Counted from the stretch's first letter, positions 11,016 through 24,535 are shown. The stretch is DNA of 64,000 nt from Elysia crispata (GCA_033675545.1 JAWDGP010000434.1:40001-104000), one strand, 5' to 3'. Notes: generated by a model from the letters alone, not told the origin. Program-made: numbers and translations.

Positions 11016-14000
11016 ATCTTTCTGGCTCTTTGTTTCTCCCGTCTTTACTTCCCGTTTCTCGACAATCAGTTTTCTTGTTTTCCTCGTTCTCTGTATGTTT
11101 GTCTCTCACTTCCTGTCTCACTTTCGCTTTTCCTTCCTTCTACTCCTTCTTCGTTTGTTTTCTCTTTCTTAGTTCCTGCTTGCCCGTTTTTTGTGTTAAT
11201 CTTTCTCTATTATCAGTCTGCCGTACTTTCGAGCTCTTATTCTCTTTCTCCTATGTTCACTTATGATTTAGGCTTCCCAGCATAGTTTTCATGAAGATTA
11301 AGGCCCTCCATTATATTTTTTCTGATTTTATAACCATGAACTTTAAAAATATTAAGACAAGATTGGTATTACTGATGTGGGGGGGAAAAAGAAAAAAAAA
11401 CTCTTTCTATGGCATAAGATTGAAAAGGATTGAAAAGGTTCAATGCCCCTTCTTCTTTCCTACATAACCGTCGTTGAAGACTGTTAGGAAAGCACTTTTC
11501 TGTCTTCCATAATGTTCATTACTTTGATGTATGGCTGGGTTTGAGAATATAGTGTGGAAAGACACCATTTAGTTTAATGTTATAAAATGCGATTTAAATG
11601 TTTAAAGTAAAGAAACAAAAAATGCTTTATGTAAGAGTAGCACATTATGCTTAGCTAAAACCTTATCCTTAGCTTCTACAGAGATTTATGAAAACGGTGG
11701 AACTACCATTAGGGTAAATAATTACAATCACACAGACAAGTACTAAGTGCAGAATCTTTTGTATCACTAGATGTCAAAGAAATTTACAGTTGTGTTTGTT
11801 TCTTTGTTGTTTTTTTTTTACTTTAGATGCTTTTGAATGTTTTTCCATGAAAGCATGAATACTTTGTGTCTCCAGGTGAGCATTACGGTCGGGAGGGAGA
11901 CAAAGTCTGAGCATCTTATAGTTCATCATTTTAATACATGTCAAGAAATATTAGATTTTTTTTTGCATCAGCTCGTCCTTCCATAATATAAATCATAAAA
12001 GAAAAGATGGGTACTTTCCTTTAAACCTTGTTGTAATACTTACAAATTTTTTCCTTTGTCTAAAAAAACGAACGCTTTTTCATGCTTCTTTTCTATAATT
12101 ATTTTCTGGATGAGAAAAAAAAGTTCCTAGTGGCCTTGGCTTCAAGATGGAAAAGTCCCCACAGCTATCCAAAGCTGGTAGGGCTTCCTGCATTGACAAG
12201 AAATGGGCATGTCGTTTATAAACATTCCTCTTTCCCAGGGGAGATAATTACTGATACCTGTCAGGCTTGAAAATCTAAATTGCATCTTTAGATCGTAAAA
12301 AAAGGTTTCTTTGAAAAATATGATGGGCCCCAACTTGTTACAAGTCTTACAAAAGGTTTCCAGGGACTTCATCGCAAAATAAGTGTTTCGATTTATAAAA
12401 ATAGGACGGAAATTAATCATGATTTCATACTGTTCGACTTTAGCCATGCCCGCATATTGCATAATTATCTAACATTTAACGACGTAACCCACTTGTATGA
12501 GAGATAGGAGAAGAGCGTTACCCATAAAGAGGAAAATGTGTTGTCTTTGTCGATTTGCAGCAATCTTAGACCAATATCAGCCGATCTTAATAACTTAAAA
12601 TATGTTAAAGAGGTCCTTATTAAATCAGCGATAAGGCGAAGGAAAGAGGCCCCATGTGACATAAATTGCAATAATAATGAAACAACTATGTAGGGATAAA
12701 TGAAATCTGTGTTGAATGCTTTCTGGTCATATAGTTCTTTTTTATCAAAGAATATGTGAAAAAAAAAAAAACAGACTAAGAAAAAATATCAAAAATATAG
12801 AAAAAACCAACAAAAACAAACAAAACCAAAAGAAACAAACGCATAGCCTGTTAATAAAACAATGACTCTAAAACTAATTGTTTAAAAATTAAGATTTGAT
12901 AGATGTTATCGTCGTACATTATGTTTTTTTTTAAACACTTTTGACATTCTCTTCTTATCCACTTAAGGTATTGCCTTATCTGACCTTAACAAGATTCAGA
13001 AGTTAAACCTGATAGGATTAGACAAAAAAAAAGATTTATCACGAAAATTTCACTCAAATAGTTATCCATAATCAGAACGCCTTTATCGGGGCCTTTTACA
13101 TTTGGAATGACGACGGGATAATTCCATAAGTTTCATCAGGATTCGTCTTGCCTTCAACTAACAATTTATTATAAAACAAAACTTTTCAATTTAGTTTGTT
13201 TTACCATTTTCTATCATTTTCAAAGACGAAGGAGAAAGAGCCAAACAAGAAACACAATACAAAATGTAGACTTTATTTGTTTGAAAGCAGAGGAAACTAG
13301 ACTAATGCCGAATCAGAGTACCTCCTTAGATCTAGTTACGCTATCGAATCTTAAGGTACAAAGAAAAGTATAGATTTATACTATAAAATGCTCTTGAAAA
13401 GTCAGAGGATATTTTTTTTTGTACTAGATCCATTACTGTTGAAAACGTCTAATTTAACATCTTGAAACTCTGTCAGAGAAAAGAACCAAGCTTGGTTCCT
13501 CGCTTTTTAAGAACCAAATTAGTTCAAACTCAGAACTTCCCAGCCAAAATTTTCAGTCTGCTCTTGTTACGTGGAATGAAATCTTTGAAGGAAGGAATCG
13601 ATATTATCACAAAGGCTTCCAGTAAAAGTATTCCATCTAAAAATAAAAAATAAAGTTTGCTGCTAATCAGTCTCCCTTAAGTTCAAAACTGAAACTGCGT
13701 ATCCAAAAACTTTAAAAAAATGTAGCAGCACTAGTAGTACAGATTTGCTCTATCAATGAAAATAGTAACTGGTGCATACTACTTCAAGCCTCGGAGCAGA
13801 ATTGTCGCTCTTTAATATGAAAATACTGATAAAATAACGTCGATCTTTAGGATACTTGTGTCCCTTCGTGTAATTTATTTGATAACTATTATCAATATCA
13901 CAGAATCTTTATAAATTATCCAAGGGGAAAAGCAAAATTCTTGAGATATCAAGCCAGATATCTCATTTTTATTTTATATTTCCAGAAAGAGGATCAAAAG

Positions 14001-14069
14001 GAAATAAATTTTTGACTCCTTAAAGGCCTGCAAAGTTTAATTCTGTTCGACCTTGGGTAGGAGTTCGAT
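11016..14069. other. Long unique intergenic stretch, no gene recognised
   Basis: AT-rich sequence with homopolymer A/T runs. The longest open frames (12142-12462 minus, 106 codons; 13462-13653 plus, 63 codons) show no family resemblance, no repeat in the window and no clear exon boundaries. At about 12614-12630 there is a short match to the start of the 54-bp minisatellite unit (TTATTAAATCAGCG). An intron or intergenic DNA are both possible. Confidence 0.5.
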
Positions 14070-14592
14070 ATAACCAAATGGATATTACCCAAACTAGCAA
14101 CATGATAGACAACATCGACAGTGAAGGCATTAAAAAGATTGATACCTCTCTCGTGTTTCATTCCCTACAGGCCTATCATGTTGATATCTTAGCTTGATTG
14201 CACCATTTTCAAATCAAAAAGGAACATAGCTGACCCAAGGGATTGCTTGGTTTTTTAAACATTTGCATTTTTTAATGACAGTAATAATACGTACGTATTA
14301 CACCCGAGAAGCAAAGAGCTGGAATGGTTCATAATCATTTAAACAAATGAATACTGACAATGATGTAGCAAAAAAAGGAATGAAAGGGGAAAAAAACGAA
14401 AACAAAAACGAAAATGTGGGTCTCTGAGTGAGTGCAAAAAATTAGCTTTCAAAGTTTACAAATCTCCACCAGCTTTAACACTGGAACTGGGACTAAGTAG
14501 CTTTTAAATAAAATATGCCCGGAGAAAAAATATTCTTTCAATTTTTGTGTTGAAGAAACTTCTTTTCCAAAATGTTACTAAGTATGACAACA

Positions 14593-14674
<82 letters not shown>

Positions 14675-15075
14675 TCTCTCTCTCTTTCTCCCTCTCTTTC
14701 TCTCTCTCCTTTCTCTCTCTTTCTCTCTCTCTATCTCTCTCTCTCTCTACCTTTCCATTGTTTCCTGTTTTGCATCGACTCGTCCGATGTCTTTATTTCT
14801 TTAATATCCAATGCGATATAGAATTTCTCTAAATGACTCCATGTCCAGACATTTTCTCTATTTTCAACCGAATTTTTACCAACCTCTGAAAGTAGCAAAC
14901 TAAAAGGTTCTCAATAAGAGAGAAATATTGTAGAATGATTTTTCAAGTCAGACATTGTGTGGAGGCCCATTCTCCAGTTAGACATAAAGAATAAAATTTA
15001 TGAAATATTATTTGAAGTCTTTGCATGAAGTTGTTAAACTGAATATTTGAGATTTACAGCATAAAAGTAGATGGA
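14070..15075. repeat. Segmental duplicate A1 (paralogue of 44830-45725)
   Basis: Diverged, colinear direct copy of 44830-45725. Matching landmarks are TTGATATCTTAGCTTGATTG (14180) against TTGATACCTTAGCTTGATTG (44883), then GACCCAAGGGATTG against GACCCAAGAGATTG, a long CT tract in the same place, and ATTCTCCAGTTAGACATAAA against ATTATCCAGTTAGCCCAAAG further right. Similarity is roughly two-thirds by eye with many indels. No coding frame is preserved between the copies. Confidence 0.75.
14592..14752. repeat. (CT)n tract
   Basis: About 80 bp of pure CT followed by TTTCTC-interrupted CT. It sits inside duplicate A1 at the position matched by the CT tract at 45204-45398. Confidence 0.96.
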
Positions 15076-15164
15076 GATTAACTAGCGTATAAATATGTAA
15101 ATAGGTGTACATATAGATGAAAGGCAAGAAATAGAAGATAAGGTATCAGGAGATATAGGGAGAA

Positions 15165-15196
15165 AAGATAGTCAGATAAATGAATAGATAGATAGG

Positions 15197-15242
<46 letters not shown>

Positions 15243-15243
15243 A

Positions 15244-15327
<84 letters not shown>

Positions 15328-15399
15328 ATGGATGGATAAATAGATAGATAGATAGATAGATAGAAAGATAGAGAGATAGATAGATAGATATATAGATAT

Positions 15400-15458
<59 letters not shown>

Positions 15459-15486
15459 TATAGATATATAGATAGATAAATGGATG

Positions 15487-15536
<50 letters not shown>

Positions 15537-15560
15537 AAGATAGATAGATAGGTAGATAGA
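15165..15560. repeat. (GATA)n tetranucleotide tract
   Basis: About 380 bp of GATA/TAGA units with clustered variants (GATGGATAAATAG, GATATATAG, GAAAGATAGAG) that recur along the tract, indicating block duplication. Minus-strand Tyr/Leu/Ser/Ile frames are repeat translations. Confidence 0.97.
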
Positions 15561-16309
15561 CAAATGTATTTTAATGATGAAAAGATAGACGCAAAGATAG
15601 GCTAACAGATAAGGTAAATATAAACATATAAAAAAGAGATATAAATGAAAAGAAAGATAGTATAGATAGATAGGTTGATGGATTGAAAAGGGAGGAGGTT
15701 GGGGGGGGGGGGGGAGGAGACAGAAAAGCGTGCAGATTTATAAAAAAAATTGTGAAAATTTTCAGTTCTAAATAGCCACAGCTTTACAAATGTCCACTAT
15801 ATTTTCTTGCAACTATTTTCTCAAGAGTCACTAAACCCTGCGCCTTCCGGCTGCTCAAAAGTTGTGTGATTAAAATAATTAAAACATTTTTCTTTAAGTT
15901 CATTTTAATCTTTCATACTTACATAATTTTGAAAAAGAAATATGCTTTCTGAATTAAGCAATTGCTATAAGTTTCACAAACGTTAGACGTGTTTTAACTT
16001 AAATTAAAGATTCGCCAGACCCGAAAATCATTTTGTGGTTCATTGGTTACACCAAGATGAAAGAGACTTTAAGAAAGAGAAGAAATTACATGTATTGTTT
16101 AACAAACCCTAACCTCAACCGAAACACTAACGCTAATCCTAACCGTTCACGCTACCCTAACCCTAACCTTAATCCTAAACCTAATCCTTAAACCATAGTG
16201 AACATATTAGTGAAATTTCATAATAAAGACAAATAAAAGATATTTTTTTTTTCAAATAAGTTTTCTATCATATTGTATATCATAAAGGCCTGACAAGTTC
16301 AGAACAATT
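15561..16309. other. Unique AT-rich sequence with a G-run; no gene
   Basis: Degenerate GATA units on the left, a G14 run at about 15701-15714, then AT-rich unique sequence. It holds the telomere-like stretch listed separately. Confidence 0.6.
16101..16193 (-). repeat. Interstitial telomere-like repeats (degenerate CCCTAA)
   Basis: A run of hexamer-like units: AACCCTAACC-type words including CCCTAACCCTAACCTTAATC at about 16155-16174, flanked by variants such as CACTAACGCTAATCCTAACC. The units read as TTAGGG on the minus strand. About 15 units, mostly imperfect, so this is an old interstitial tract and not a chromosome end. Confidence 0.7.
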
Positions 16310-18600
16310 TTACATAACACTAAACGATAATCGTGGAATAATGGAATATTTCCGTAGTAAACCACTCAGCTCAGCTTATGTTACGTAACAATAAACGATG
16401 ACCGTGGAATAATCGAATATTTCCGTAGTAAACCACTCAGCTCAGCTTATGTTACGTAACAATAAACGATGACCGTGGAATAATCGAATATTTCCGTAGT
16501 AAACCACTCAGCTCAGCTTATGTTACATAACACTAAACGATGATCGTGGAATAATCGAATATTTCCGTGGCAAACGACTCAGCTCAGCTTATGTTACATA
16601 ACACTAAACGATGATCGTGGAATAATCGAATATTTCCGTAGCAAACGACTCAGCTCAGCTTATGTTACATAACACTAAACGATGATCGTGGAATAATCGA
16701 ATATTTCCGTAGTAAACGACTCAGCTCAGCTTATGTTACATAACACTAAACGATGATCGTGGAATAATCGAATATTTCCGTAGCAAACGACTCAGCTCAG
16801 CTTATGTTACATAACACTAAACGATGATCGTGGAATAATCGAATATTTCCGTAGCAAACGACTCAGCTCAGCTTATGTTACATAACACTAAACGATGATC
16901 GTGGAATAATCGAATATTTCCGTAGCAAACGACTCAGCTCAGCTTATGTTACATAACACTAAACGATGATCGTGGAATAATCGAATATTTCCGTAGCAAA
17001 CGACTCAGCTCAGCTTCTGTTACATAACACTAAACGATGATCGTGGAATAATCGAATATTTCCGTACCAAACGACTCAGCTCAGCTTATGTTACATAACA
17101 CTAAACGATGATCGTGGAATAATCGAATATTTCCGTACCAAACGACTCAGCTCAGCTTATGTTACATAACACTAAACGATGATCGTGGAATAATCGAATA
17201 TTTCCGTAGCAAACGACTCAGCTCAGCTTATGTTACATAACACTAAACGATGATCGTGGAATAATCGAATATTTCCGTAGCAAACGACTCAGCTCAGCTT
17301 ATGTTACATAACACTAAACGATGATCGTGGAATAATCGAATATTTCCGTAGCAAACGACTCAGCTCAGCTTATGTTACATAACACTAAACGATGATCGTG
17401 GAATAATCGAATATTTCCGTAGCAAACGACTCAGCTCAGCTTATGTTACATAACACTAAACGATGATCGTGGAATAATCGAATACTTCCGTAGCAAACGA
17501 CTCAGCTCAGCTTATGTTACATAACACTAAACGATGATCGTGAAATAATCGAATACTTCCGTAGTAAACTAGTCAGCTCAGCTTATGTTACATAACACTA
17601 AACGATGATCGTGGAATAATCGAATATTTCCATAGTAAACCACTCAGCTCAGCTTATGTTACATAACACTAAACGATGATCGTGAAATAATCGAATATTT
17701 CCGTAGTAAACCACTCAGCTCAGCTTATGTTACATAACACTAAACGATGATCGTGGAATAATCGAATATTTCCGTAGTAAACCACTCAGCTCAGCTTATG
17801 TTACATAACACTAAACGATGATCGTGGAATAATCGAATATTTCCGTAGCAAACGATTCAGCTCAGCTTATGTTACATAACACTAAACGATGATCGTGAAA
17901 TAATCGAATATTTCCGTAGTAAACTACTCAGCTCAGCTTATGTTACATAACACTAAACGATGATCGTGGAATAATCGAATATTTCCGTAGCAAACGACTC
18001 AGCTCAGCTTATGTTACATAACACTAAACGATGATCGTGAAATAATCGAATATTTCCGTAGTAAACTACTCAGCTCAGCTTATGTTACATAACACTAAGC
18101 GATGATCGTGGAATAATCGAATATTTCCGTAGCAAACGACTCAGCTCAGCTTATGTTACATAACACTAAACGATGATCGTGAAATAATCGAATATTTCCG
18201 TAGTAAACTACTCAGCTCAGATTATGTTACATAACACTAAACGATGATCGTGAAATAATCGAATATTTCCGTAGCAAACGACTCAGCTCAGCTTATGTTA
18301 CATAACACTAAACGATGATCGTGGAATAATCGAATATTTCCGTAGCAAACTACTCAGCCCAGCTTATGTTACATAACACTAAACGATGATCGTGGAATAA
18401 TCGAATATTTCCATAGTAAACGACTCAGCTCATCTTATGTTACATAACACTAAACGATGATCGTGGAATAATCGAATATTTCCGTAGCAAACTACTCAGC
18501 CCAGCTTATGTTACATAACACTAAACGATGATCGTGGAATAATCGAATATTTCCGTAGTAAACTACTGAGCTCAGCTTATGTTACATAACACTAAACGTC
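16310..18600. repeat. 71-bp satellite array, 32 periods
   Basis: Monomer of exactly 71 bp: the word TAAACG recurs from 16321 to 18593, which is 32 x 71. Monomers begin TTACATAACACTAAACGATG, continue ATCGTGGAATAATCGAATAT and end in CTCAGCTCAGCTTATG. The first three monomers differ (TTACGTAACAATAAACGATG, GACCG). The middle is very homogeneous, with GTAGCAAACGACT. From about 17540 onwards GTGGAAT/GCAAACGACT monomers alternate with GTGAAAT/GTAAACTACT monomers, giving a 142-bp dimer. The monomer contains the near-palindromes CGATGATCG and AGCTCAGCT. No long open frame. Confidence 0.98.
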
Positions 18601-18820
18601 CAATCTATAAATAAGCGTTTCTACGCGGAAAAGTTTATTTGACCTTGGATTAGTGTGAGGAAAATGAAACCGATTTGAACTTGTTCTGTTTATTTGGGCT
18701 TGCTCAATTTAATTTGTAATTAATACAATGTGAAAATTAATTTCATTTCCTTTGTGTGAACAATTGTGTCATAACTTTCATCTGGCGAGACGAAGTGGGA
18801 ATAGGTGTTGTGTTAAACTC
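18600..18820. repeat. Dispersed element, copy 1 (tail of the 71-bp array)
   Basis: Immediately after the last 71-bp monomer comes a sequence of about 200 bp that recurs at about 19200-19390 and 54480-54685. Shared words include TTTATTTGACCTTGGATTAG, GAACTTGTTC, GTAATTAATACAATGTGAAA and TTAATTTCATTTCCTTTGTG. It carries no open frame; a non-autonomous transposable element is the simplest reading. Confidence 0.7.
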
Positions 18821-18883
18821 AAAATCGTGTGCGAGGATTCCTAAAAGAATCTGTTATCGTGCAAAGTAGTAGCTATGGGTGTG

Positions 18884-18961
18884 TCTTGCCTCTAGTTACA
18901 CGTTATTTGTTCTAGTCTGTTGTCTTGTCTCTAGTTACACGTTGTTTGTTCTAGTCTGTTG
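18884..18961. repeat. 39-bp tandem duplication
   Basis: Two copies of TCTTGYCTCTAGTTACACGT plus TRTTTGTTCTAGTCTGTTG, period 39 bp, two differences. Confidence 0.9.
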
Positions 18962-19109
18962 TTGCCTTGCTAATTCAAAATCAGTTTTAACAATGAAAGT
19001 AGGACGGGGAGACAAACTTCCGCTCATATAAACTATAACATCTATGTAAATAGAGCGACTACTCCTTGAAACTGTCGAGAAGATCTGTGAGACTGGTTAC
19101 ATTAAATAA

Positions 19110-19390
19110 CATCCTTGGCACGTCCATGGTCAGTTTACATAACACTAAATGATGATCTTGGAATAAACAACTATTTCCGTACCAAACTTCTTAGATCATT
19201 TTATTTGACCTAGGATTAGTGTACAGAAAATGTAACCAAAGTTAACTTGTTCGGTTTATATGAGCCTGATCTGCTCCATTTAATTCGTAATTAACACAAC
19301 GTGAAAATTAATTTCATTCAATTTGTGCGAACGATTGTGTTATAAGTTCCACCTGACAAGACAAACTGGGAAAAGTTTTTGTCTCAAACT
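19110..19390. repeat. Dispersed element, copy 2 (single 71-bp monomer plus tail)
   Basis: Begins with one diverged 71-bp-type monomer (TTTACATAACACTAAATGAT at 19133, then GGAATAAACAACTATTTCCG), followed by the same tail as at 18626-18820 (GACCTAGGATTAGTGTACAG, TTAACACAACGTGAAAATTA, CATTCAATTTGTGCGAACGA). This copy shows the unamplified structure of the element. Confidence 0.7.
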
Positions 19391-19686
19391 ATAATAGTTT
19401 TTGGCTTTGAACAAAAAAGTTCTACTCCGCAGCTACAATTGTTGTAGAAGATTGGAGAAGTAATTTTCAGAAAACACTAATTAATAATTTGCAATTTCCC
19501 TAGATAATTATTGGCGCACCATTTTGACCTGTCGCAATAAATACATGAAAATAATCATTGATATCTTGACGTCATGGTAGGCATTTGGTACAGATAAACT
19601 TAAAAATGGTGCGATACCCTGATATTTATGTCTAAGATGATAGCCAGAAGTTTGTAGTCCGCTAATCAGACAGTGATGTTTTCTTG
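19391..19686. other. Unique sequence, nothing recognised
   Basis: AT-rich sequence between the dispersed element and a trinucleotide tract. No gene seen. Confidence 0.6.
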
Positions 19687-20520
<834 letters not shown>

Positions 20521-20532
20521 CATAATAGACAA

Positions 20533-20566
<34 letters not shown>

Positions 20567-20748
20567 CGATTAGATGGATAGGAAAATAGGCAGATAAATA
20601 GATAGATACATAGAAAGACTGATACATAGGTAGATGGGTAGATAAATAGATAGATAGATAGATGGATAGGAAGATAGGCAGAAAAATAGTTAGATAGATA
20701 GATAGATAGATACATAGATTGATAGCTAGATTGACGGATCGATAGATA
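20521..20748. repeat. Degenerate (GATA)n tract
   Basis: GATA units interrupted by GATGGATAGGAAAATAGGCAG-type variants that occur twice (about 20575 and 20661), indicating an internal duplication of about 86 bp. Confidence 0.92.
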
Positions 20749-20859
20749 GATAGAAAAAATAGAAGATTACGATCTCTTTATGATTATACACAGTTTAATG
20801 CGAAACGTTGCTTTCAAGTCTTAATATAATATTTCATGATGTCTTTTCTTTTACTTTAG

Positions 20860-21449
20860 ACGTTTTTTTTTAAATACTAAAAAGCGTAAATCTGTCTGAA
20901 ACAAGGCTTCACTTGACTTAACTACGAGAAATTTAAGAGACTTTTAGTGAAGATTGATGACTTCTCCTGCCAAGTTGTTCTTCGTATCCAAACAACACCA
21001 CCCATCTGGCCAGTAAAGTTGTTGTTGTGCTCTCTTCGTATCCAAACAACACCACTCATCTGGCCAGTAAAGTTGTTGTTGTGCTCTCTTCGTATCCAAA
21101 CAACACCACCCATCTGGCCAGTAAAGTTGTTGTTGTGCTCTCTTCGTATCCAAACAACACCACTCATCTGGCCAGTAAAGTTGTTGTTGTGCTCTCTTCG
21201 TATCCAAACAACACCACTCATCTGGCCAGTAAAGTTGTTGTTGTGCTCTCTTCGTATCCAAACAACACCACCCATCTGGCTAGTGAAGTTGTTGTTGTGC
21301 TAAAACCAGGCCATCGCCTCGCGTTGATGAAAATCCACGACATTTTTAGCACATCAATTTCCTCCCCTGATAAGTCACAGGATCAAGTTTTATCGACGCA
21401 TGGAGGGAGCGCCTGGCGTAGGTTGAGTTATGTCCCTTGGCGTAGATAA
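20860..21449 (+). pseudogene. Exon-like relic with in-frame 54-bp repeat expansion (paralogue of 47072-47367)
   Basis: This is the segment-A counterpart of the exon-like frame at 47072-47367. A pyrimidine tract ending in AG (CTTTTCTTTTACTTTAG, about 20843-20859) aligns with the acceptor of the other copy. The first third still aligns at DNA level but has stops in frame. The middle is expanded into six 18-residue repeats (each SSYPNNTTHLASKVVVVL). The last 48 codons align without a gap to the other copy (KPGHRLALMKIH... ending YVPWRR and the same TAA), with 27 of 48 residues identical by eye. None of the five cysteines of the paralogue is kept. A broken exon is the best call; an active diverged exon entered by another splice site is possible. 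Confidence 0.45.
20979..21301 (+). repeat. 54-bp minisatellite, 6 copies, derived from an exon-like sequence
   Basis: Copies of TCTTCGTATCCAAACAACAC plus CACYCATCTGGCCAGTAAAG plus TTGTTGTTGTGCTC, with TTCGTATCCA at 20981, 21035, 21089, 21143, 21197 and 21251. One position marks the copies C, T, C, T, T, C (silent in the frame that joins the downstream relic). The last copy has GCTAGTGAAG. The unit matches single-copy exon sequence at about 47161-47220 (AGCAACAATAAACATCCCGG, then ATAAAGTTATCATTGTGCTC). Confidence 0.95.
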
Positions 21450-21577
21450 CAGAGATGGTGATAACTTGGATGGTGAGTCCACACCTGGAGTAGAGCAACA
21501 CATTTCTCGCTGGTAAGATATATTTTGACGCCAATTATCTTTGTCCCGATGCAAATAATTTGTATGCTCTTAAAAAT

Positions 21578-21740
21578 TGTAGCGGATAGCGTAATCGGCA
21601 AAGTTTAGAATTGACAAAAGCGACGATTTGAGTTCGAATCTTGGATTAGGCTAACTGTGTTAACATTGTATTTTATCTAACTTACACTATTGTAAAGCCT
21701 GACGGAGGCCATAGTTTTGTTGTAATTGTAAAGATAACAC
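21578..21740 (+). repeat. tRNA-derived SINE-like element (copy A)
   Basis: Contains a perfect pol III A-box (TAGCGTAATCGG, 21587-21598) and, 43 bp downstream, a good B-box (GAGTTCGAATC, 21630-21640), the spacing found in tRNAs. It does not fold as an intact tRNA and is followed by a tail with TATTGTAAAGCCTGACGGAG. The same arrangement sits at 47495-47640 in the duplicate, so insertion preceded the duplication. Confidence 0.6.
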
Positions 21741-22650
21741 GTGACTACGCTCAGTTATAACCCTTGAGGATGAAAATAACTGGTTGTGTTTTCATGCCAT
21801 GAGAACTCTTTCTGAGTTCTCAAACAGTAATCGGCTTAAAAGCTTACATTTGGAGCGAACAACAAAAATCTATTTTTTGTTATTTTTGCTTATATGATTG
21901 CCATTAATGCAGAACCAAAAAGGACAATGTAACAGTTTGCCCAGATAACTTAACATTAATCCCTGAAAAATTCGTCTTTTCACCCCCAGCACATATCCTC
22001 AAGGAAATCATTGAAACAGACTCAACGCCGTAAAATTTATGAAACATGAACGAATTCTAACTTTGAAAAATTACTCTTGGCATCTAGTAAGCTTAACGTT
22101 TTTTGTTTTTTAATCAAAGGACATCAATAGAAAAATTGCTAAGTCTTGTGGCAGTCTAAGAAAAGCAATTGAAGTCATTTTTTTTTTAATTCAAAAACAA
22201 GATCCCAATCTGGGCCTAGCTATAATGAAAAAAAAGACGTTTTTTTCTCACAGTAAGATTTTGCACTGACATAAACTGCTAAAATATTTTTTTTAATTTT
22301 GACTTTCAGTGTCATTAGCTAAAAGTAATGAGTACTGGCTTTACTGATATGGTAATCGGAAACAGAAAATGGGGACTAAAATAGTTTTAGTGTGATTCCT
22401 TTGCTGGAACAAGTCCGCCATATAATGTTCAAATGATCAAAGGCCACAACTTTTCCACCAAAGTGTGAAAACCGGAATCACTTAGGGCGGGAACAACTTT
22501 GAGCTTTCGATCTGTGAAAGCTTTTAAAAATCGTTTGCTATCAGTACTTCTAGCTCTGTGCTAAAAGCCTGCGCGTTGAATAGTAGAGAAAACGAACTGG
22601 AGATTTTTTTGCTGTCAGCCTAAAAGAAAGCTTTGATTCGTTCACCAAAA
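21741..22650. repeat. Segmental duplicate A2, 3-prime part (paralogue of 47641-48440)
   Basis: Diverged copy of the sequence downstream of the 47.3-kb exon. The best-preserved block is AACAAGTCCGCCATATAATG to CACAACTTTT (22408-22457) against 48181-48227, and CTTTTAAAAATCGTTTGCTA against CTTTTAAAATCCTTTGCTAT further right, each ending near GTGCTAAAAGCCTG. No gene was recognised. Confidence 0.65.
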
Positions 22651-23050
22651 GAACGACAAACAAAGAACGACAAACAAAGAACGACAAACAAAGAACGACA
22701 AACAAAGAACGACAAACAAAGAACGACAAACAAAGAACGACAAACAGAGAACGACAAACAAAGAACGACAAACAGAGAACGACAAACAGAGAACGACAAA
22801 CAAAGAACGACAAACAGAGAACGACAAACAGAGAACGACAAACAAAGAACGACAAACAAAGAACGACAAACAAAGAACGACAAACAAAGAACGACAAACA
22901 AAGAACGACAAACAGAGAACGACAAACAGAGAACGACAAACAAAGAACGACAAACAGAGAACGACAAACAAAGAACGACAAACAAAGAACGACAAACAAA
23001 GAACGACAAACAAAGAACGACAAACAAAGAACGACAAACAAAGAACGACA
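22651..23050. repeat. 14-bp minisatellite, 28 copies
   Basis: Unit GAACGACAAACARA, exactly 14 bp, 28 full copies from 22651 to 23042 plus a partial copy, then poly-A. R is A or G and nothing else varies. The order is 6A, G, A, 2G, A, 2G, 5A, 2G, A, G, 6A. Since 3 x 14 = 42, frames stay open on both strands; these proteins are artefacts. The sequence just before it (AAGCTTTGATTCGTTCACC) aligns with 48417-48437, where no array exists. Confidence 0.98.

Positions 23051-24535
<1,485 letters not shown>

Noticed and set aside
12142..12462. 106-codon minus-strand open frame
   Set aside because: No domain, no duplicate copy, an overlapping plus-strand frame of similar quality, and no exon boundaries.
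15165..15560. GATA tract as a transcription-factor (GATA) site cluster
   Set aside because: A plain tetranucleotide microsatellite explains it; no positional or conservation evidence for regulation.
16310..18600. CRISPR array
   Set aside because: Repeats are contiguous 71-bp monomers with no unique spacers, in a eukaryotic-type setting; the same applies to the 54-, 50-, 14- and 55-bp arrays.
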